Source: Planctomycetota bacterium
Lineage (GTDB): Bacteria; Planctomycetota; Phycisphaerae; WQYP01
NCBI GenBank assembly: GCA_021831565.1
Contig: JAKBMM010000029.1
Span: 1 to 37,283 of the forward strand
Direction: 5' to 3'
Length of the DNA stretch: 37,283 nt
Under the pieces are notes generated by a model that had not been told where the DNA came from, searched no databases, and saw nothing but the letters and a program-made list of their open reading frames with translations. The translations under genes and the position numbers were made by a program. Shown here one piece after another: positions 23,512 through 37,283 of this stretch (its first letter is position 1; the number at the start of each line of letters is the position of its first letter).

Positions 23512-26500
23512 ATGACAGACAAAAAAAACGGGGCCGATGCACCAGGCGGAGGCGGGACGTATGGCCGCGTTGCCTCGCTTCGAGGCGGGCTGCTGATACT
23601 TGGCATTGGCACGCTGATGGCTGTGGCGTCCGCACGCGGCCGGCCGGAAAAATATCCCTTGGCTGATTTGGGTTATATCCCCAAGCCCAGGTGGGTGGAG
23701 CAAACCGGGCCGGGATTGCCGCCGGCGGCGGCGTTGGTCGGTGCAATGCGGGGCGGCAATCCGGTTCAGATTCGCCGGGGGGCGCGGCACATAAGCATCA
23801 GCAACCAGTTCCTTACAATCACTTTCCAGCGGAAGACCGGGCGGGTGGTACGGATCATCAATGACGGCTCCAACGTGCTGCAAGGCTCTGGCGTCGCCAC
23901 GGCGTCCAATACTCCCTTCGTGGTGGCGGTGGAAAATCGCAAAGGGCTGCATTATTTTTCCCAGATCGGGCCGGTTCGGAAAGAAACCCTCGCCGCCTTT
24001 TCCGTAAAGATTCAGGTGAAAAAGCTCTCCCATGGCGGCGCGATGATGGTGGTAAAAGGTCACAACAAGGGCGGGGTTCGTATCAAGTATTGGGTGGTGC
24101 TGTTGCCGGGCGAACACTTAAGCTATTGGCGGATGCGCGTGGTAAATGATCATCCGCATGATCTGATCAACAAGGTGGTCTTTCCCCAATTCGCCGGATT
24201 GGTGGTGGGTAAACACGCCGCCAACAACTGGTTTACCTTTCCGATTATGCTCGGGGCAAAAATCAGGGCGCAGGGCATCCCCGCCGGAAAAACTCTTCAA
24301 AAGGTTATCGACGGGCTTGGCATGAAGGGGCGGACGCAGGGGAGCTATACGTACCCCTTCGGCATGCACATGCAGTGGCTTTCGCTGTATCAACGAAGCG
24401 GCTGGCAAAAGCGGGGAAGGGGATTTTATGTGGCATGTAACGATAATTATACGTATGTCAAGCATATGGATATTGGCGAAGGGAAAGATCATGCCGGTAT
24501 CATGAAGTATACCTTTCCCGGCACTTGGATTGCACCGCATTCCGCTTGGACCACTCCGTGGTTCAGCGTGGCCTATTATTCCCGGGGCGGGTGGGAACGG
24601 GCGGCGCGCTGGTATCGAAGCTGGGCCCGGAAGGTTGGATTTAAGCCGCCGGCCGGAGTGCCGGCAATTATTCGCCGGATGCCGGCGATGTGGTGGAGTC
24701 AATGGAACAATACCTATCGGGACATCAAGAATTTCTTCGAAGTACAACAGCGCGCGCCGGTTTCCGGGATCATTTATGATTTCATGGGAGGAGATAATTT
24801 ACCCCTGGAAGATATGCGCGGGAACACCTCCGATATTCGCCATCTGAACGAAGCAATTCGGCGGTTGGGTGGGATACCTTGCTTCTACATTTGTCCCTGG
24901 CTGCTGTACCAGGGATACACCGATTTCGGCGGAAGCAAATACTCTTTCGTAGAGGGACGGACAGGGGCCGTCGCGGGCGGCTGGGGCGACACCTGGCCGG
25001 ACCCGGCCGATAAAAAGTTTGTGGAATTGTGGTGCCTGAAAATTCGCCGTCTTGTGAACAAGTTGAAAGCCGGCGGGGTCACGTGGGACGTCGGTGGCGG
25101 TGGAATCAACGGCTTTCACTGCAACTACAATCCCCGGCGCACCTACCGCCCCGATCTCCTTCCTTACTACACGAAGGAATTCTTCAAGGCGGTGCGCCGC
25201 ACCGGCCGGAAATATAATCCGGATTTTACGATTTCCACCGAACACTGCGCCGACTATTACGCCTGTGAATTTGCCCGCTCCGCTGCGCACATATATGAGT
25301 TTGAGCGCACAGAGGTCCCGCAAGGTGTCCAGGGGCGATTAATGCCGGTGCTTTTTCGTTACACTTTACCCCGGATATCGGCACTGCAATATCCCACCCA
25401 AAGCAACTGCGATTTCTGGATGTACGGATACGGGCCGGGCTATGGATTTCTCGGTGGCGAGCAGTCCTCGGGGAGGAATCCGAAAACTCAGGCCGCCAAC
25501 TATACTTTCTATAAGCTTCAGTGGTATTTGTACTACCGCTGGCGCGTAGGCTTTATGGACGCGGTGGTGGATGGCAAAGTGCTGGGCGAAAACGTCACCG
25601 CCGGCGTGGGGAAGAGAAGTTTTCCGTGCGAATTTCCCAACCATCTGGTGGCCTGTTCCTTTCTGGGAACCGGGCGGCAGATTACCCTGGGCGGTTGGTT
25701 CGATCTGAATCCCAGCACATACGGGCGGGCATTGATTCGCCACCGTTGGCCGCTTCCGCCCAGAGTTACGCTGGCAATTCAAACGCCTTTGGCCCACGTC
25801 CGCAAGATATACCTGCATAAGGTCGGGAAATCACCGCGATTGATTAAGTTCCGGCAGCAAGGCGACGAGGTCTATCTAACTGTGCCCCATCCGAGTTATT
25901 TCGCGATAGAAATGATTGACCGGGGGATTCACCCCCAGCTTGACGTGCCGCCGGCGGCCTATGAAGGCAAACCGCTGACGATAAAACTGGCGCTGAACAA
26001 CTGGACCGGCAAGGCGGCGCGGGGAACGGTTCGGCTGGATCTGCCGGTGGGGTGGCGCGTTTTTCACCAAGCGCGGTCTCGCCGCTGGGCAATTTCCGCC
26101 GGCCAACAAACAGTGCTTGCCTTTCAGGTAAGTGTTCCGCGAGAGCCGCTCCAACGCACCTATCCGCTCTCTGCGGTGATCCGATTCAGCAACGGGCGGA
26201 AACTTTATACCGCCGCCTCGGTGCGGGTGCTGCGGCGTTGCTATCTTCATGTGGATCATCCCATTCTGAACGTGGGCGCTACGGCGCGGGCGACCGCGAC
26301 CTTCATTAACAACCTGCCGGTTCCCATCAATGTCCGAGCGCAGGTCACGGCGCCGGCTGGTATGGTGGTGGCTCCTTCATCGTTTGATATCCATCTAAGC
26401 CCGGCCGGCTTCCAACGGCGGCATGTAATGTTGAAAACATCGCCGGGAACGCCTGCGGTGGCGACAACAAAGGCAATATATCCCCGGCAGAGGCAAGTCC

Positions 26501-27159
26501 TGCGGATACAGACGGAAAAGATACCGCTTTCCGGTGTTATGACCCTGCGTTACAGTGTTCAGACTGCTGGGGGAAGGCAAATCTTGCGGAAAGCTTATTC
26601 CTGGACTCCCCGGGTGAAGCTGCTGAGCTTGGCACAGGCCGCTTGGAGAAGCAAGCTTTTTCCGTCCATATATATCGGGCAGGGCCAGTATGGTGTGATG
26701 GGGATCGGAGGCAGCGAAACTCTTAGATTGTCATCCATAGATCCGCTAACCAGCGATGCGGATTGGCCGATTATGCGGGTGGGACAGAGAGTGACGTTAC
26801 CCAAAGATCAATCGTCTTCCATTGAGTATAAAAAGGATAGGGGATGGGGCGTATTCCGCACCTGGATCAACGTGCCGGAATCCTGGATGAAATATAGGTG
26901 CATCAGACTCCACGGTGTGGACCCCTATATAAGAGAATGGCCCCTGTTCAGTTTTAATTATGTCTTTATAAACGGTCGCCCCGCAGGCGCATTGGGCGAT
27001 AACCGTAGCATCCCGATCGGGCCTTATCTGTATTACGGCAGGAAAAATCTGATTGCGATCGCGCAATACGCGCCGGCGGGAATTCCGCGACTGTCCATTG
27101 TGGCTGCTCCAGTGCCGCCGGCTCGGGAGCGTGCATTTAAAACTCAAAACGGCGGGTAA
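23512..27159 (+). CDS. Very large exported glycoside-hydrolase-like protein (DUF6259-like)
   Basis: A 1215-residue protein with a hydrophobic segment at about 25-42 that serves as signal or anchor. Residues 85-380 look like a beta-supersandwich. Residues 390-690 look like a TIM barrel: MWWSQWNNTYRD, GIIYDFMGGDN, GGIPCFYICPWLL, GVTWDVGGGG (Asp526) and TISTEHCADYY (Glu577). Asp526 and Glu577 are candidate catalytic acids by position only. A beta domain, two Ig-like modules (about 820-1010) and a C-terminal beta domain with a WGVFRTWINVP segment follow. This resembles DUF6259-type proteins, which are glycosidase-like without a defined substrate. The ATG is supported by GAGGAG eight bases upstream. 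It converges with rpoC. The substrate is unknown. Confidence 0.7.
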   Translation: MTDKKNGADAPGGGGTYGRVASLRGGLLILGIGTLMAVASARGRPEKYPLADLGYIPKPRWVEQTGPGLPPAAALVGAMRGGNPVQIRRGARHISISNQFLTITFQRKTGRVVRIINDGSNVLQGSGVATASNTPFVVAVENRKGLHYFSQIGPVRKETLAAFSVKIQVKKLSHGGAMMVVKGHNKGGVRIKYWVVLLPGEHLSYWRMRVVNDHPHDLINKVVFPQFAGLVVGKHAANNWFTFPIMLGAKIRAQGIPAGKTLQKVIDGLGMKGRTQGSYTYPFGMHMQWLSLYQRSGWQKRGRGFYVACNDNYTYVKHMDIGEGKDHAGIMKYTFPGTWIAPHSAWTTPWFSVAYYSRGGWERAARWYRSWARKVGFKPPAGVPAIIRRMPAMWWSQWNNTYRDIKNFFEVQQRAPVSGIIYDFMGGDNLPLEDMRGNTSDIRHLNEAIRRLGGIPCFYICPWLLYQGYTDFGGSKYSFVEGRTGAVAGGWGDTWPDPADKKFVELWCLKIRRLVNKLKAGGVTWDVGGGGINGFHCNYNPRRTYRPDLLPYYTKEFFKAVRRTGRKYNPDFTISTEHCADYYACEFARSAAHIYEFERTEVPQGVQGRLMPVLFRYTLPRISALQYPTQSNCDFWMYGYGPGYGFLGGEQSSGRNPKTQAANYTFYKLQWYLYYRWRVGFMDAVVDGKVLGENVTAGVGKRSFPCEFPNHLVACSFLGTGRQITLGGWFDLNPSTYGRALIRHRWPLPPRVTLAIQTPLAHVRKIYLHKVGKSPRLIKFRQQGDEVYLTVPHPSYFAIEMIDRGIHPQLDVPPAAYEGKPLTIKLALNNWTGKAARGTVRLDLPVGWRVFHQARSRRWAISAGQQTVLAFQVSVPREPLQRTYPLSAVIRFSNGRKLYTAASVRVLRRCYLHVDHPILNVGATARATATFINNLPVPINVRAQVTAPAGMVVAPSSFDIHLSPAGFQRRHVMLKTSPGTPAVATTKAIYPRQRQVLRIQTEKIPLSGVMTLRYSVQTAGGRQILRKAYSWTPRVKLLSLAQAAWRSKLFPSIYIGQGQYGVMGIGGSETLRLSSIDPLTSDADWPIMRVGQRVTLPKDQSSSIEYKKDRGWGVFRTWINVPESWMKYRCIRLHGVDPYIREWPLFSFNYVFINGRPAGALGDNRSIPIGPYLYYGRKNLIAIAQYAPAGIPRLSIVAAPVPPARERAFKTQNGG

Positions 27160-27247
27160 ATAGCGCCCAGCCATAGAGCCACAACCATACAGCCCCCGCG
27201 GGCATGGCGTGTGTAGTGAGTCTCTTGACCGCAGCCCGCCACTGTTG

Positions 27248-31600
<4,353 letters not shown>

Positions 31601-31641
31601 GTTGTAACGCTCCGAAAAAAAGCGTGTAAAAATTCAACTAA

Positions 31642-35388
<3,747 letters not shown>

Positions 35389-35419
35389 GAGTTCACCTCT
35401 GCTACGTGGTTAACAACCG

Positions 35420-35447
35420 GTTATGCCGCCGCTATCGTTTTTTTCAA
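35420..35447 (-). promoter_or_regulatory. Candidate sigma-70-type promoter of rpoB-rpoC
   Basis: On the minus strand TTGAAA (35447-35442) is followed after 16 bases by CATAAC (35425-35420). The -35 box matches five of six consensus bases and the -10 box four of six. It would start the transcript about 25 bases before the rpoB start codon. Confidence 0.4.
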
Positions 35448-35478
35448 GCATCGCAGTAATAAGGTAGGAGTTAAAATA

Positions 35479-35715
35479 ATGATGGCTTCGGCTCCGACAT
35501 TCCATAAGCATGTTATTGTACAACGTCATCCGCGCGGAATGCAAGTGGACTGTGCAAAATTTTTTTTTGAAGGCTCGTCATGGCCTGCTCTTGAAAAAAT
35601 CTGTCGGAATACTAGAATATCATTCTCTCTCAAGGTATTGTGTTGCACGATACGTTTTGAGTCAGAACCTGGCAATCGGCGAGCGTTGCCTGTTCCGGTG
35701 CTAACTTCTCAATGA
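35479..35715 (+). CDS. Small ORF of doubtful coding status upstream of the glmU-like gene
   Basis: A 78-codon frame with a good ribosome binding site (TAGGAG) about eight bases before a double ATG. The product has no recognisable motif, includes an unusual FFF run and several Cys residues, and its codon use and base composition differ from neighbouring genes. It overlaps the candidate promoter for the glmU-like gene. More likely non-coding than real. Confidence 0.2.
   Translation: MMASAPTFHKHVIVQRHPRGMQVDCAKFFFEGSSWPALEKICRNTRISFSLKVLCCTIRFESEPGNRRALPVPVLTSQ
35591..35618 (+). promoter_or_regulatory. Candidate sigma-70-type promoter of the glmU-like gene
   Basis: TTGAAA (35591-35596) and TAGAAT (35613-35618) are separated by 16 bases and each matches five of six consensus positions. 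The transcript would have a leader of about 140 bases before the ATG at 35764. Confidence 0.45.
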
Positions 35716-35763
35716 CACCTCACGGGCGATGGCGATGGCGATGGTATTCTCTGGGAAGCTCTC

Positions 35764-37014
35764 ATGACGCCGATCTACATTTTTGAAGATGATCGGCTTG
35801 CGCAACTTTACCCGCTCACCTACGCTCGCCCCGCCTTTGATCTTCGTTGCGGCGCCGGCACGCTGCTGGACCGCATGGACCGGTATCTGCCCCGCCCTCC
35901 CACGGGCGTATTGGTTCGTGAGGCGCTGGCGGATCGGGTTAGCCGCGAAATTCGTTTTCCCGTGAATCCCCGCATAGACCCGGTCCATGGCGCAATTTTC
36001 ATCAACGCCCGCTGGCTCATGACCGCTCCGCCGCCGGAATTCAAACCCGATACCGCCGGACTTTCCAACGGTTCTTTCGCCTGGTTGCATGTATCAGGAG
36101 AAAAACTCGCCGGGATGGATATAAGCCGCATGACCCCGTCTGCGTTCAACGCGCTGGGCGCCGCACTGGGCGCCGTTGCGGCCGAGGCGGTGTTGATCGA
36201 CCATCCCTGGGACCTGATCGTTCACCAGCACGAAATTCTGCTCGCTGATTTTGTCGTCCGCGGCCCGGCGATTCGCAGCGAGCCGATGCCCGGCGCGCAT
36301 ATCCTCCATCCACAGAATGTTTTCATATCCTCGGATGTCCGCATTTTCCCTGGCGTTGTGCTCGATGCGCAAAGCGGTCCGATCATGATTGACCATGGCA
36401 CGCAAATTCAACCCAACGCCGTGATTACCGGGCCGGTCTACATTGGCCCCGACTGCATCATCCGTCCCGGCGCCAATATTCGCGCCGACACTTCCCTGGG
36501 ACCATCCTGCCGTGTCGGCGGCGAGGTCATTGGCTCGATCTTCCTGGCCAACACCAACAAGCAGCACGAGGGATTCGTCGGCCAGAGCCTCATCGGTCAA
36601 TGGGCCAATCTGGGCGCTGGAACCACCACCAGCAACCTTAAGAACACTTACGGCATGGTTCGCATGCCGATCAACGGCGGCGAGCTGGAAACCGGTCTTC
36701 GGTTCCTGGGTTCCGTGATCGGCGATCACGCCAAGATCGGCATCGGTGCATGCTTGAAAACCGGTTCGGTGATCGGTTTCGCCAGCCATATTATCACATC
36801 CCGTCCGCCCAAATTTGTCCCCAGCTTCGCGTGGGTCGGCGAGAAGGGTATCGAGCCGCTCGATTTTCATAAGGCCTTGGCCATCGCCAAAGCCGCAACA
36901 TGGCGGCGCGAAGGGGCCTTTACACCGGCCGATGAACTGATTTTTGCCCATATTCAACAACACTCGCGCAAAGTGGAAAAATTCCACTGGCCTCAAAGCC
37001 CCCCTGGGACGTAA
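35764..37014 (+). CDS. Alternative GlmU-like sugar-1-phosphate nucleotidyltransferase/acetyltransferase
   Basis: A 416-residue protein similar to the alternative GlmU family of Bacteroidota and related phyla, thought to make UDP-GlcNAc for peptidoglycan and other glycans. The N-terminus IYIFEDDRLAQLYPLTYARP replaces the usual GlmU pyrophosphorylase signature but is typical of this variant. Residues about 195-370 form a left-handed beta-helix with hexapeptide repeats (VFISSDVRIFPGVVL, VYIGPDCIIRPGANI), including GQWANLGAGTTTSNLKNTYG, and the acetyltransferase-type C-terminus follows. GTAs of related pathways share the helix, so exact substrates are inferred. A 140-base leader separates it from a good promoter, and a hairpin terminator lies 26 bases after the stop. 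Confidence 0.8.
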   Translation: MTPIYIFEDDRLAQLYPLTYARPAFDLRCGAGTLLDRMDRYLPRPPTGVLVREALADRVSREIRFPVNPRIDPVHGAIFINARWLMTAPPPEFKPDTAGLSNGSFAWLHVSGEKLAGMDISRMTPSAFNALGAALGAVAAEAVLIDHPWDLIVHQHEILLADFVVRGPAIRSEPMPGAHILHPQNVFISSDVRIFPGVVLDAQSGPIMIDHGTQIQPNAVITGPVYIGPDCIIRPGANIRADTSLGPSCRVGGEVIGSIFLANTNKQHEGFVGQSLIGQWANLGAGTTTSNLKNTYGMVRMPINGGELETGLRFLGSVIGDHAKIGIGACLKTGSVIGFASHIITSRPPKFVPSFAWVGEKGIEPLDFHKALAIAKAATWRREGAFTPADELIFAHIQQHSRKVEKFHWPQSPPGT

Positions 37015-37034
37015 GATGCGGGGAAACTGATCAT

Positions 37035-37065
37035 AAAAAGCCCACAATGCCATTGCGGGCCTTTG
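37035..37065. terminator. Bidirectional Rho-independent terminator
   Basis: A stem of GCCC-A-CAATG (37040-37049) pairs with CATTG-C-GGGC (37051-37060), with one A-C mismatch on this strand that becomes a G-U pair on the other. On the minus strand it is followed by TTTTT; on the plus strand by CTTTGT. It can end the glmU-like transcript, but the better signal is for a leftward transcript from beyond the window or from within 37066-37283. Confidence 0.65.
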
Positions 37066-37283
37066 TGGTGACCGCCGCCTCCGCCAGTCGTGCGTTGGGC
37101 CGGCACCCCCGCCGGCCATTGACTGAAATGCTTATCGGACCAGCCCCGCAAATCGCTCAGGGCAATTGCATGTAGATTCTCACCAAATAATTCGCGTCCG
37201 CGAAATTTGCGCATTTTAAAATGATGTGGTAAATAGTGGTTGTGCCAGAGTGTTTCTGGCCTCCGCGCGGCCGCGCAAGGTAT
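37066..37283. other. Right-edge region with several inverted repeats and no convincing gene
   Basis: Inverted repeats: GGCCGGC/GCCGGCC around ACCCCC (37098-37117), the palindrome CATTTTAAAATG (37212-37223), GCCAGA/TCTGGC around GTGTT (37244-37260), and the palindrome GCGCGGCCGCGC (37265-37276). A 73-codon minus-strand frame here has no ribosome binding site and runs through the terminator, so it is not called. Confidence 0.45.

Larger units (their letters stand above)
35389..35763. other. Divergent intergenic region between rpoB and the glmU-like gene (375 bases)
   Basis: It holds a leftward promoter candidate for rpoB and a rightward one for the glmU-like gene. A weak small-ORF candidate lies at 35479-35715. 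A run of GCGATG triplet-pair repeats (about 35727-35741) precedes the glmU-like start. The stretch is visibly more AT-rich than its neighbours. I see no tRNA or known riboswitch. Confidence 0.5.

Noticed and set aside
22516-24117. 533-codon minus-strand frame opposite the bPH2 and giant glycosidase-like genes
   Set aside because: Low-complexity product, no motif, and both opposite genes show clear signatures.
36094-37119. 341-codon minus-strand frame opposite the glmU-like gene
   Set aside because: It crosses the terminator and mirrors the hexapeptide repeats; an antisense artefact.
36993-37214. 73-codon minus-strand frame at the right edge
   Set aside because: No ribosome binding site, and it reads through the terminator hairpin into the end of the glmU-like gene.

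Overview
The window reads as a chromosomal segment of a moderately GC-rich Planctomycetota bacterium, most likely Phycisphaerae-like. This is inferred from gene content, not from a marker search. The clues are large secreted proteins of planctomycete style (squalene-cyclase-type toroid, NPCBM domain, a 1215-residue glycosidase-like protein), an alternative GlmU-like enzyme, and rpoB-rpoC without ribosomal protein genes directly upstream. I see no prophage, CRISPR array, tRNA or rRNA.

Layout. Bases 1-700 hold the first codons of a minus-strand gene and the 3' remnant of a group II intron (maturase C-terminus, domain V, domain VI). Next come a single-domain response regulator and mutM (901-2141), then two overlapping membrane genes related to NuoL and NuoM (2274-6028) with no other complex I gene nearby. 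A minus-strand block follows: addB, clpP and a small lipoprotein gene (11394 down to 6153). tsaB and a xylulokinase gene run forward (11630-14061) and converge on a family 2 glycosyltransferase (14903-14064). A compact housekeeping run ribH-nusB-CLC channel-ftsY (15161-18989) converges on a two-domain 6-pyruvoyl-tetrahydropterin-synthase-like gene (19922-19089). Bases 20171-27159 carry four co-directional genes for exported or membrane proteins. These meet rpoC and rpoB on the minus strand (35388-27248). The window closes with a glmU-like gene, a terminator, and about 200 bases rich in inverted repeats.

How the genes work together. Most are housekeeping: base-excision repair (mutM), recombination repair (addB), proteolysis (clpP), tRNA t6A (tsaB), riboflavin (ribH), antitermination (nusB), protein targeting (ftsY), transcription (rpoBC) and cell-envelope sugar nucleotide supply (glmU-like).

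The most unusual feature is the NuoL/NuoM-like pair. By manual alignment, both proteins have lost the TM5 glutamate and the central and distal charged residues of the antiporter channel, and both have Arg in place of the TM7 lysine. They keep the fold and, in the first protein, the NuoL-type C-terminal extension. This is the best candidate here for an undescribed membrane module. Other points worth a look are a tandem T-fold protein whose first domain has lost its metal ligands, a double zinc-ribbon/PH membrane protein next to a giant secreted glycosidase-like protein, and a possible structured minus-strand RNA at the right edge.
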